A stretch of DNA of 50,946 nucleotides, taken from NCBI GenBank assembly GCA_029778945.1, contig JAKPBN010000457.1, forward strand, positions 1-50,946. Direction: 5' to 3'. Positions 23,071-30,704 of the stretch are shown one piece after another (the stretch's first letter is position 1; each line of letters opens with the position of its first letter). Source of the stretch: Spirochaetota bacterium (GTDB lineage Bacteria > Spirochaetota > Spirochaetia > Treponematales > Rectinemataceae). The position numbers were made by a program, and so were the translations under genes. Below the pieces are notes generated by a model, which ran no database searches, had not been told where the DNA came from, and worked only from the letters and a program-made list of their open reading frames with translations.

Positions 23071-25596
23071 ATGAAACGCTTCGCAATCACCCTCGTCCTT
23101 GCCTCCCTCATCTGCCTCTGGGGCGCCTCGGCCCAGGCCCAGTCCGAGGACTGGTTCTGGGGCAAGCCCATCAGCGCCATCCAGTGGGATGGCCTGCGCC
23201 ATGTGGACCGCAAGGAGCTTGAGGCTACCATACGCCCCTTTATCGGCAAGACCATGACCGCCGAGGTCTGGGCCGAGCTCCAGGCCCAGGTCTACGCCCT
23301 TGAATGGTTTGACTCCATCGAGCCCATGGCCTATCCCGGGGACCCCGAGAAGACCAAGGTCCTTGTCAAGTTTGCGGTAAAGGAAAAGCCCTCCATCATC
23401 ACCTTGAGAATCGTCGGGAATTCGGGCCTGCGAAGCACCGAGATCCTCGACGTTGTCCAGGAGAAAGTCGGCACGATCTACAGCTCCGCCAAGTCCCGCC
23501 TTGACGAGGTGGCCATCAAGCAACTCTACCTCACCAAGGGCTTTCCCGAGGCCGAGGTCACCTCCTCCGTCTCCCAGACCGAGGCTGGGGCCTCCCTGGT
23601 GTTCCAGGTTGTCGAGGGGGGCCAGGTCTCCATCAAGGAGATCGGCTTTTCGGGCAACACCGCCTTCTCCAGCCAGAGCCTCAAAAGCCAGCTGGAGCTG
23701 AAGGAAGCGGGATTCCTCCAGGCCGGGGCCTTCCAGGCCGCCAAGCTTGAGACCGACAAGCAAAAGGTCGTCGACTATTACCGGGCCCGGGGCTATGTGG
23801 ATGCCGCCGTGGTGGATGTGGTCCGGACTATCAGCAAGGATCCCAAGAGCGGAAAGAACAACCTTTCCCTCACCTTTGTCCTCAGCGAGGGCAAGCGCTG
23901 GACCTTTGGCAGCGTCGATTTTGCGGGCAACAAGGTCTTCTCCACAGACAAGCTCGGGGCCTTCTTTACCCTCAAGAAAGGCGCCGTCCTCAATATCCCC
24001 CGCCTCCTCCAGGACAAGTCGCGCCTGGATGATCTCTACTATGAGAATGGCTACATCTTCAACTCCATAGCCATGACCGAGAAAAGAGACCAGGAGGCCT
24101 TGAGCATCTCCTACACGGTCACCATCGTCGAGAGGGACCGGGCCCATATCGAGAATCTCGCCTTCAAGGGCAACACCAAGACCAAGGACTATGTCCTGGC
24201 CCGGGAGCTGCCCCTCGAGGTCGGGGATATCTTCTCCAAGGCCAAGATCCTAGAAGGCCTTCGCAACCTCTACAACCTGCAGTATTTCTCCTCTGTCGAG
24301 CCCCAGATGCTTCCAGGCAGCGACGAGAATCTCATGGATCTCGTGATCAACGTCGAGGAGCAGAGCACCGCCGAGGTCCAGTTTGGCGTGACCCTCTCAG
24401 GCCTGGGCTCGAACTCGACAGCCTTCCCCCTCTCCGGCCTTGTCAAGTGGAACGAGAAGAACTTCCTGGGCATGGGCAAGACCGTGGGAGTCGAGCTGAC
24501 CATCTCCCCTTCGGACCAGGAGGTGACCCTTTCCTTCCTGGACAACTGGCTCTTTGGAAAGCGCATCCCCGGGGGGCTCAACCTGGCCTTTACCCACAAG
24601 GCCGTAGCCACGGCGATGGACTTCTACGGTACTCAGTTCCCCGACGGGGTGCCCGATCCCTATGAGTCCGAGGCGGAGTACAACAACTCCACGACCTCGG
24701 CCAGCGACTATTACAAGATGTACTACGACTACTATTCCATCACCCTTGGGGCGAACACCGGCTATAGCCGCCATATCCCCCTGGGTGACTTTGGCCTCTC
24801 CGGAGGATTTGCCTCGACCCTTGGCTTCATAGGCTATGACGAGACCAAGTTCCGCCCCGCCTCCAAGGATATCCGGGACGACGCCAACAAGTGGCTCTGG
24901 ACCAACAAGGTCCCCCTGCGGGTCTACCTCAACGCCCTGGACCGCTGGTACAACCCGACCGCCGGCTTCTACGCAAGCCAGAAGGCCACCTGGGCGGGCT
25001 TTATCGAGTCCCTCGAGGCCCAGAAGTACATCAGGACAGACACCAAGCTCGAGGCCTACCTGAGCCTCTTCAACATCCCCGTCTTCGAGGGCTGGAATTT
25101 CCAGTGGGTGCTTGGGCTCCACTCGGCCTTCTCGGCTATCCTGCCCCAGCCCGGCTCGAGCGAGGCCAAGGTCCTTTCGGCCGATGACCTGCGGATCGAT
25201 GGCACCTTTGTCGGCCGAGGCTGGTCCTCCCTCTATAGCATGGACAACGGCCGGACCCTCTGGGAAAACTGGGTCGAGCTGCGCATGCCCATCCTCAAGG
25301 ACTATTTCTGGCTGGACGGCTTTGTCGACGTGGACGTGCTGCGGACCGAGGAAGGACTTGTCACGGTCACAGGCAGCACCGCCGCCGCGAATTCCGCCTA
25401 TCCCAACTTCTCCAGCCTGTCCTGGGAAAACCTCGTCATGAGCATGGGCCTGGGTATCCGCTTTACCATCGTCCAGTTCCCCTTCCGCTTCTACTTCGCC
25501 AAGCGTTTCTCCTTCGATGGCTCGGGGATCAACTGGAATCCCGCCGGCTCCTCCGGAATGGATTTTGTGATCAGCATCAGCCAGGGGCTGAACTAA
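23071..25596 (+). CDS. bamA: Outer-membrane assembly factor BamA (Omp85)
   Basis: 841 aa from ATG 23071, preceded by GAGGAG. A signal peptide ends near AQAQS (about 24). POTRA domains fill about residues 25-430 and the 16-strand barrel the remainder, ending in a region rich in alternating aromatic residues (FRFYFAKRFSF) and DFVISISQGLN. BamA folds and inserts outer-membrane beta-barrels. It is the apparent orthologue of T. pallidum Tp92/TP0326. A long Tyr/Ser/Glu-rich loop (around nt 24640-24760, YNNSTTSASDYYKMYYDYY) may be a surface loop. tamB lies upstream and skp 10 bp downstream. Confidence 0.93.
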   Translation: MKRFAITLVLASLICLWGASAQAQSEDWFWGKPISAIQWDGLRHVDRKELEATIRPFIGKTMTAEVWAELQAQVYALEWFDSIEPMAYPGDPEKTKVLVKFAVKEKPSIITLRIVGNSGLRSTEILDVVQEKVGTIYSSAKSRLDEVAIKQLYLTKGFPEAEVTSSVSQTEAGASLVFQVVEGGQVSIKEIGFSGNTAFSSQSLKSQLELKEAGFLQAGAFQAAKLETDKQKVVDYYRARGYVDAAVVDVVRTISKDPKSGKNNLSLTFVLSEGKRWTFGSVDFAGNKVFSTDKLGAFFTLKKGAVLNIPRLLQDKSRLDDLYYENGYIFNSIAMTEKRDQEALSISYTVTIVERDRAHIENLAFKGNTKTKDYVLARELPLEVGDIFSKAKILEGLRNLYNLQYFSSVEPQMLPGSDENLMDLVINVEEQSTAEVQFGVTLSGLGSNSTAFPLSGLVKWNEKNFLGMGKTVGVELTISPSDQEVTLSFLDNWLFGKRIPGGLNLAFTHKAVATAMDFYGTQFPDGVPDPYESEAEYNNSTTSASDYYKMYYDYYSITLGANTGYSRHIPLGDFGLSGGFASTLGFIGYDETKFRPASKDIRDDANKWLWTNKVPLRVYLNALDRWYNPTAGFYASQKATWAGFIESLEAQKYIRTDTKLEAYLSLFNIPVFEGWNFQWVLGLHSAFSAILPQPGSSEAKVLSADDLRIDGTFVGRGWSSLYSMDNGRTLWENWVELRMPILKDYFWLDGFVDVDVLRTEEGLVTVTGSTAAANSAYPNFSSLSWENLVMSMGLGIRFTIVQFPFRFYFAKRFSFDGSGINWNPAGSSGMDFVISISQGLN

Positions 25597-25606
25597 GGGA
25601 GGCATC

Positions 25607-26161
25607 ATGCTCGGTAGCAGGAAGAACGTCGGAGTAGTCCTCCTTTTCCTCCTCCTCGCCCTGCCCGGGGCGAGGCTCGGGGCCCAGCAGATCACGAGGA
25701 TCGCGGTCATCGACCTCCAGAAGGTGATCCTCGCTTATTCCAAGGATGGGGCTGCCTTCAAGGAGTTCGAGCTCAAGAAGGCCCAGATCCAGGCGGAGAT
25801 CGACCGCATGAGCGACGAGATCCGCAAGCTCCAGGTCCAGAAGCTGGAGGCGGACAAGGCCGGGGACAGGCAGAAGGCCCTCAAGCTCGAGGGCGACCTC
25901 TACCAGAAGGCCGAGTACATCAAGGACTATGTGAGGGCCAAGCAGGCCGAACTGGATGCCCAGGCCGAGAAGCTCTCTTCCTCAAGCGATTTTGTCCAGC
26001 TTGTATATAAGCAGATCCAGCAACTGGCCGAGGCCGAGGGCTATAGCATTGTCCTCAACCTGAAGAGCGCCGAATCGGTGGTGAGCGCCGTCGTATGGTA
26101 CTCCTCCATGATCGACATAACCGATGAGGTTATCCAGGCCCTGGCTCCCAAGCTCCAGTAG
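25607..26161 (+). CDS. skp: OmpH/Skp family periplasmic chaperone
   Basis: 184 aa. A signal peptide (hydrophobic 8-22, cleavage near LGAQQ) precedes IAVIDLQKVI, the family's N-terminal strand, a charged coiled-coil arm at about residues 50-125, and a C-terminal return strand. Skp trimers hold unfolded outer-membrane proteins for BamA. The GAGGCATC leader gives a modest Shine-Dalgarno. It completes the tamB-bamA-skp unit and is convergent with the STAS gene 20 bp away; no terminator hairpin is visible in that gap. Confidence 0.88.
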   Translation: MLGSRKNVGVVLLFLLLALPGARLGAQQITRIAVIDLQKVILAYSKDGAAFKEFELKKAQIQAEIDRMSDEIRKLQVQKLEADKAGDRQKALKLEGDLYQKAEYIKDYVRAKQAELDAQAEKLSSSSDFVQLVYKQIQQLAEAEGYSIVLNLKSAESVVSAVVWYSSMIDITDEVIQALAPKLQ

Positions 26162-26181
26162 CCTCCTCCGCGCCGGGACCC

Positions 26182-26670
26182 TTAGTCTTCCTTGCCCAGG
26201 GAGTCCTTGAGGGTCTTGGTGAGGCTCGAAAAGCGGCTTTGGTTTTCCTTGGACATCTCCGTGAGGTTTTCATGGGCGTCCAGGATAAACTGGGCCGTGG
26301 CCCTGGGGCCAAGGGCCATGGCCTCCATCGGCTGGGGAAAGGCCACGGTCTCCTCGCTGATCGTGACAAGCTTGGTCACCCCGATGGTCCTCAAGAGGCC
26401 CAGGCAGGTCTGGCTGGGCTTGAGGAGGACCACGGTTTTGCCCGTGGAAGCCTTGAAGCGCTTGTTTATGCCGACCACGAGGCCCAGGAATGTCGAATCC
26501 ATGTACTCGCAGGGGCCTAAGTCCATAAAGATTTCCTTGACCGGTGGAGACTCCTCGATCCTGGCAAAGGCCCGCGCCTTTAGCTGGGGGCAGAGAGCCG
26601 CCGTGAGGTGTCCCTGGGCGCGTATATAGATGATCCCGTCACTTTCCTTGAAAAACAAGGCTTCATCCAC
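26182..26670 (-). CDS. STAS-domain protein (anti-sigma-factor antagonist type)
   Basis: 162 aa from GTG 26670, with AGGAGG 9 bp upstream; an ATG four bases later is out of frame. Residues 1-110 form a STAS domain with the phospho-acceptor region EYMDSTFLG (S59 aligns with Ser58 of SpoIIAA). The family switches partners by Ser/Thr phosphorylation. A tail of about 50 aa, predicted helical (ENLTEMSKENQSRF), extends beyond the domain and is not standard for RsbV/SpoIIAA. No cognate kinase or phosphatase is adjacent. It separates skp from mutS. Confidence 0.85.
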   Translation of the reverse strand: MDEALFFKESDGIIYIRAQGHLTAALCPQLKARAFARIEESPPVKEIFMDLGPCEYMDSTFLGLVVGINKRFKASTGKTVVLLKPSQTCLGLLRTIGVTKLVTISEETVAFPQPMEAMALGPRATAQFILDAHENLTEMSKENQSRFSSLTKTLKDSLGKED

Positions 26671-26701
26671 AGATGAAATCCTCCTTGGATTGATGCTCTT
26701 C

Positions 26702-26731
26702 TTGTAAGAATATTGTGGGCGCCGCTATAAT
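26702..26731 (+). promoter_or_regulatory. mutS: Putative promoter of mutS, near-leaderless
   Basis: -35 TTGTAA (26702-26707), 18-bp spacer, perfect -10 TATAAT (26726-26731), then 9 bp to ATG 26741. This predicts a leader of only about 0-4 nt. No Shine-Dalgarno is present. Confidence 0.6.
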
Positions 26732-26735
26732 GCAA
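26707..26735 (-). promoter_or_regulatory. Putative promoter of the STAS gene
   Basis: On the minus strand: -35 TTGCAT (26735-26730), 17-bp spacer, -10 TATTCT (26712-26707). It is fully interleaved with the mutS promoter on the other strand, so the two polymerases should compete. Confidence 0.5.
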
Positions 26736-26740
26736 CGGCA

Positions 26741-29392
26741 ATGACCGAAACGAGCCCCATGATGGAACAGTACCGGCGGGCCAAGGCCCAGCACCGGGAT
26801 GCCGTGCTCTTTTTCCGCCTCGGCGATTTCTATGAGATGTTCTTCGAGGACGCGGTCGAGGTCTCGGCCCTCCTCAACCTCACCTTGACCAAGCGCCAGG
26901 GTGAGCCCATGTGTGGGGTACCCTGGCATTCGGCCCGGTCCTATATCGCCCGCCTTCTCAGGGCGGGGCGCAAGGTCGCCATCTGCGAGCAGCTCTCCGA
27001 GCCCGGGAAGGGCAAGGGCATAGTCGAGCGGGATGTCGTCGAGGTCATCACCCCGGGCACCTCCCTGGACGAGGATTTTCTGGACCGCTCGGCCAATAAC
27101 TTTCTTGTGGCCCTCTGTTCGCTCCGGGAGAGGCTCTGCCTGGCCTATCTGGACATCTCCACGGCGGAATTCCTGGCCTTTTCTTTTCCCGAGGGTGAGG
27201 GGGCAGGGGAGAGGCTGGGCCGGGAGCTCTTTCGCCTGTCCCCCCGGGAAATCCTGGTCCAGCAAAGCCTTCTTGAGCGGCCCGAGGTCGCTTCGGCCCT
27301 GGGGGAAAGGCCTTCCCTCATCATCAACCGCCTTCCGGATTGGTCCTTTTCAAGCCTGGAGGCCTCGGAGGAGCTGCGGCGCCGCTTTGGCCTCGCGACT
27401 CTCAAGGGCCGGGGCTTTGCCGACGATGCCCCGGAGCTGGCCTCGGCCTGGGCCCTCCTGCGCTATGTGGACGATACGGCCGCGGCGGCGGCGGTCCATC
27501 TCTCGGCCCCCCTGGCCTACCAGGCGGGCAGCTACGCCCAGGTGGATGAATCGAGCCAGAAAAACCTGGAGATAGTCCAGAATCTTCACGACTCCTCTCG
27601 CTCGTTTACCCTGCTGGAGGTCCTGGACCAGACGAGGACTTCCCCCGGAGCCCGGCTTCTCAGGTCTTGGCTGCTGGAGCCCCTCAAGGATCCCGGCGCT
27701 ATTGACGCCCGCCTCGATGGGGTGGACTTCCTCTACCGGGACCAGCGCCTCCTGGCAGGCCTCCGGGAAGCCCTGGGCCGGGTCCTGGATTCCGAGCGCC
27801 TCGCCTCGAGGGTGGCCATGGACAAGGCCCATGCCAAGGACCTCCTGGCCCTGAGGGATTCCCTGGACGCGGCCTCGGCGGTCCTGGCCCTCCTGGACGC
27901 CACCCCGGGGCTTCCGGCCAGGCTTGCGGAGAGGCCGGCCCAGGAGTTGATGGGGACGGCCCGGGACCTGGCGGTCCTGATCGGCCGGTCGATCAAGGAG
28001 GAGCCGTCCATCCTCCTGACCGAGGGTGAGCTTATACGCCCGGGCTATTGCGAGGAGCTCGACCGGCTCCGGTCGATCAAGGACGATTCCCGGGCGGTCC
28101 TCGAGGCCTACCTTGAGGAGGAAAGGCAGTCCTCGGGCATCGCCAATCTGCGCGTGCGGTTTAACCGCATCATCGGCTATTACCTCGAGGTATCCAAGGG
28201 CCGCCTGGAATCGGTGCCCTCCCACTTTATCCGCCGCCAATCCCTCGTGAGCGGGGAAAGATACACCACCCCCAGGCTCTCGGAGCTGGAGAGCGAGATC
28301 AACGGCTCGACCGAGCGCATCATCGAGCTGGAAAAAAAACTCTTCCTCGAGGTCCGGGACCTCGTAAAGGCCGGAGTCCCGGCCCTGCTCTCCCTGGCCC
28401 GCTGCCTGGCCGTGATCGACTGCCTGGCCTCCCACGCCTGGGCCGCCACCCTGCGGGGCTATTCCCGTCCGAGCCTAAACCGGGGAGGGGGACTCCGCAT
28501 CGTCGAGGGTCGCCATCCTGTCGTCGAGGCCCATCTGCCCACGGGGGCCTTTATCCCCAATGGCCTTGCGCTGGAAAGCGGAAGCGTCTCATCCCAGGCT
28601 TCCTTTGCCCTGATCACGGGGCCCAACATGGCGGGCAAGTCGACCTTTCTCCGCCAGACGGCCTTGATAGTGCTGATGGCCCAGTCGGGCTCCTTTGTCC
28701 CCGCCCTGGAGGCCGAGATTGGAGTTGTGGACAGGATCTTCTGCCGGGTGGGGGCCCAGGACAACCTGGCCCGGGGAGAGTCGACCTTCCTCGTGGAGAT
28801 GCATGAGACCGCCCGGATCCTCAACACCGCCACGGAGGCGAGCCTTGTGGTGATGGATGAGGTGGGCCGGGGCACCTCCACCGTGGATGGCCTGGCCATC
28901 GCCTGGGCCGTCAGCGAGGACCTGCTCTCCCGCCTCTCCTGCAGGACCCTCTTTGCCACCCATTACCATGAGCTCACGGCCCTGGCCCATCCCCGGCTCA
29001 AGAACCTCAGCCTGGGGGTCACCGAATCCGGAGGCGAGGTTGTCTTTCTTAAGCGCATAGAGGAGGGACCCGCGGCTGGGTCCTATGGCATCCACGTAGC
29101 CAGGCTCGCAGGCCTTCCAGGGCCTGTGCTCGACCGGGCCCGGGATATCCATGCCGAGCTATCCCGCCAGGAGCGGAACCTCCCGGGGGCCGTCAACGCC
29201 GGAGCCCTGGCCATCCAGGCCGTCCCCCCTGCTAAAGTTGCCTCCCCCAAGGCTGTCCCTGCCCAGGGGGGCCTCTTTGATCCGGGGGACTTGGTCCTTG
29301 CGGAGCTCGCTTCCCTTGACCTCAACACCCTCTCGCCCCTGGAGGCCCTAAACCGCCTCGCGGCCCTCCAAAAGAAGCTTCAATCGGGTTGA
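26741..29392 (+). CDS. mutS: DNA mismatch repair protein MutS
   Basis: 883 aa, full length. The mismatch-reading domain I carries GDFYEMF (F30 and E32 of the Phe-x-Glu motif). Connector, lever and clamp domains follow, then the ATPase with Walker A GPNMAGKST (about 626-634) and Walker B VVMDEVGRGTSTVDG. The C-terminus (SPLEALNRLAALQKKLQ) matches the short tail that forms tetramers. ATG 26741 is preferred because the -10 lies 9 bp upstream; ATG 26759 is the alternative. mutL is not in the window. Confidence 0.95.
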   Translation: MTETSPMMEQYRRAKAQHRDAVLFFRLGDFYEMFFEDAVEVSALLNLTLTKRQGEPMCGVPWHSARSYIARLLRAGRKVAICEQLSEPGKGKGIVERDVVEVITPGTSLDEDFLDRSANNFLVALCSLRERLCLAYLDISTAEFLAFSFPEGEGAGERLGRELFRLSPREILVQQSLLERPEVASALGERPSLIINRLPDWSFSSLEASEELRRRFGLATLKGRGFADDAPELASAWALLRYVDDTAAAAAVHLSAPLAYQAGSYAQVDESSQKNLEIVQNLHDSSRSFTLLEVLDQTRTSPGARLLRSWLLEPLKDPGAIDARLDGVDFLYRDQRLLAGLREALGRVLDSERLASRVAMDKAHAKDLLALRDSLDAASAVLALLDATPGLPARLAERPAQELMGTARDLAVLIGRSIKEEPSILLTEGELIRPGYCEELDRLRSIKDDSRAVLEAYLEEERQSSGIANLRVRFNRIIGYYLEVSKGRLESVPSHFIRRQSLVSGERYTTPRLSELESEINGSTERIIELEKKLFLEVRDLVKAGVPALLSLARCLAVIDCLASHAWAATLRGYSRPSLNRGGGLRIVEGRHPVVEAHLPTGAFIPNGLALESGSVSSQASFALITGPNMAGKSTFLRQTALIVLMAQSGSFVPALEAEIGVVDRIFCRVGAQDNLARGESTFLVEMHETARILNTATEASLVVMDEVGRGTSTVDGLAIAWAVSEDLLSRLSCRTLFATHYHELTALAHPRLKNLSLGVTESGGEVVFLKRIEEGPAAGSYGIHVARLAGLPGPVLDRARDIHAELSRQERNLPGAVNAGALAIQAVPPAKVASPKAVPAQGGLFDPGDLVLAELASLDLNTLSPLEALNRLAALQKKLQSG

Positions 29393-29416
29393 GCCCCCCC
29401 CGGGCGTGAATGGGGC

Positions 29417-30109
29417 ATGGCCATCCTTAGGCTCGCAGACTACCTTTTCCCCCGGTCCTGCCCCCTCTGCGGTCTCCCCCTCCTGGCCCCGGGGCCTGCG
29501 GCGGGGGCCGTCCTCTGTGAGGGCTGCTCCGGCAAGCTCAAGCCCATCCAGGGCGAGGTTTGCCTTCGCTGCGGCAAGCCCCTGATCTCGGAGCTCGGGC
29601 TCTGCATGCGCTGCCGGGAGAGGTCCTGGCCCTTCGATGCCGCCATGTCCCTCTATTCTTACCGGGACGAGGCTGCGGCCCTTATAGGAGCCTACAAATT
29701 CCGGAGCCGTTTCTCCCTGGCATCCTTCCTCGCCGAGGCCTGCGCCGCCCGCCTGGAAAGCCGCTGGCCGGGCCTACCCCTCGTTCCGGTGCCTTTCCGC
29801 AGGAAAAAGATCGTTGACAAGGGCTGGGACCAGGTCGAGGCCCTCTCAAAGAGGCTTGAGGCCCGGGGCTTCCAGGTCCTTCGGCTTCTTGAGCGCCTGC
29901 CCTCGGGGGAGCAGAAGCGCCTTGGCCTCGAGGCCAGGCTGGACAACGCCAGGAAGGCCTACCGGCTCAAGCCTGGGGAAACCGTGCCATCGGCCCTCGT
30001 CCTTATCGACGATGTCTTTACCACTGGGGCCACCGCCGCGGCCTGCGCCGAGGCCCTCAAGGATGGGGGCGCGGCGACGGTCTACTTCCTGGCCCTCGCA
30101 TCGGATTGA
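29417..30109 (+). CDS. comF: ComF-family phosphoribosyltransferase-like protein
   Basis: 230 aa. The N-terminus carries four CxxC pairs (C15/C18, C34/C37, C49/C52, C63/C66), enough for two zinc sites, followed by a type-I phosphoribosyltransferase domain with PVPFRRKK and the PRPP loop VLIDDVFTTGAT. ComF is needed for DNA uptake in some naturally competent bacteria, but homologues (GntX) occur widely outside competence. It follows mutS by 24 bp, probably in the same transcript. No competence genes are visible in this window. Confidence 0.85.
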   Translation: MAILRLADYLFPRSCPLCGLPLLAPGPAAGAVLCEGCSGKLKPIQGEVCLRCGKPLISELGLCMRCRERSWPFDAAMSLYSYRDEAAALIGAYKFRSRFSLASFLAEACAARLESRWPGLPLVPVPFRRKKIVDKGWDQVEALSKRLEARGFQVLRLLERLPSGEQKRLGLEARLDNARKAYRLKPGETVPSALVLIDDVFTTGATAAACAEALKDGGAATVYFLALASD

Positions 30110-30145
30110 TGCCTTCCCCATTCGTCCGATCCGCTCTGGGGCGTA

Positions 30146-30174
30146 TTGACGCAGGGGCAGAAAAGGGCTACTAT
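30146..30174 (+). promoter_or_regulatory. Promoter of the rimP-nusA-infB operon
   Basis: -35 TTGACG (30146-30151), 17-bp spacer, -10 TACTAT (30169-30174), among the best matches in the window. The expected start is near 30181, giving a leader of about 69 nt that contains the hairpin at 30217-30243. Confidence 0.7.
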
Positions 30175-30216
30175 CGGCTATAGCTAAAAAAAAGACAGAT
30201 TCTCCTTAGGAATAAG

Positions 30217-30243
30217 AAGAGTCGTTCCCACGGCTCTTTTTTT
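30217..30243 (+). terminator. Intrinsic terminator/attenuator in the rimP leader
   Basis: An 8-bp stem with one T-G wobble (30217-30224 with 30231-30238), a 6-nt loop and a run of seven T (30237-30243). It ends 6 bp before rimP ATG 30250 and lies downstream of the promoter at 30146-30174, so it may act as an attenuator as well as ending mutS-comF transcripts. It leaves rimP with almost no Shine-Dalgarno (AGG only). Confidence 0.7.
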
Positions 30244-30249
30244 ATAGGT

Positions 30250-30699
30250 ATGCAGGAACCTGAGAATATAGAGGCAGCGATCGAAGGGCTTCTCGCCGAG
30301 GCGGGCCTTAGGCTGGTGGAGCTCAGCATTGGCCGAAAGGGCAGCGCCGTAAACGCGAGGGCCGTCGTGTACTCGCCCTTGGGCACTGGCACCAAGGAGT
30401 GCTCGGTCGCCCATCGCCTTATTTACCCCAGGCTCCAGCTGGTTTTTGGGATAGAAGATCCATCCCTCGAGGTGTCGAGCCCGGGGATTGACCGGACAAT
30501 AAAGTCACCGCGGGAATACAAGGTATTCGCGGGCAAGGGACTCAAGGTCCTCCTGGTGAACGAGACAGAATGGATGCGGGGCAGGATCCTCTCCGTCACG
30601 GAGAAGTCCTTGAGCCTCGAGACCGATACGGGGACCGAGGTCATAGACCTCTCTGCCATAGCCAAGGCCCGGCTAGACTCTACCCAGGAGGGAGACTGA
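30250..30699 (+). CDS. rimP: Ribosome maturation factor RimP
   Basis: 149 aa, two-domain RimP: an N-terminal alpha/beta domain (VELSIGRKG, VVYSPLG, ECSVAHRLIYPRL) and a C-terminal Sm-like barrel starting after LEVSSPGIDRTIKSPREY. It assists 30S assembly. It heads the rimP-nusA-infB cluster. The ATG follows a T-rich terminator tail with only a minimal Shine-Dalgarno, suggesting low or regulated initiation. nusA starts 5 bp after its stop. Confidence 0.92.
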   Translation: MQEPENIEAAIEGLLAEAGLRLVELSIGRKGSAVNARAVVYSPLGTGTKECSVAHRLIYPRLQLVFGIEDPSLEVSSPGIDRTIKSPREYKVFAGKGLKVLLVNETEWMRGRILSVTEKSLSLETDTGTEVIDLSAIAKARLDSTQEGD

Positions 30700-30704
30700 T
30701 TCGT

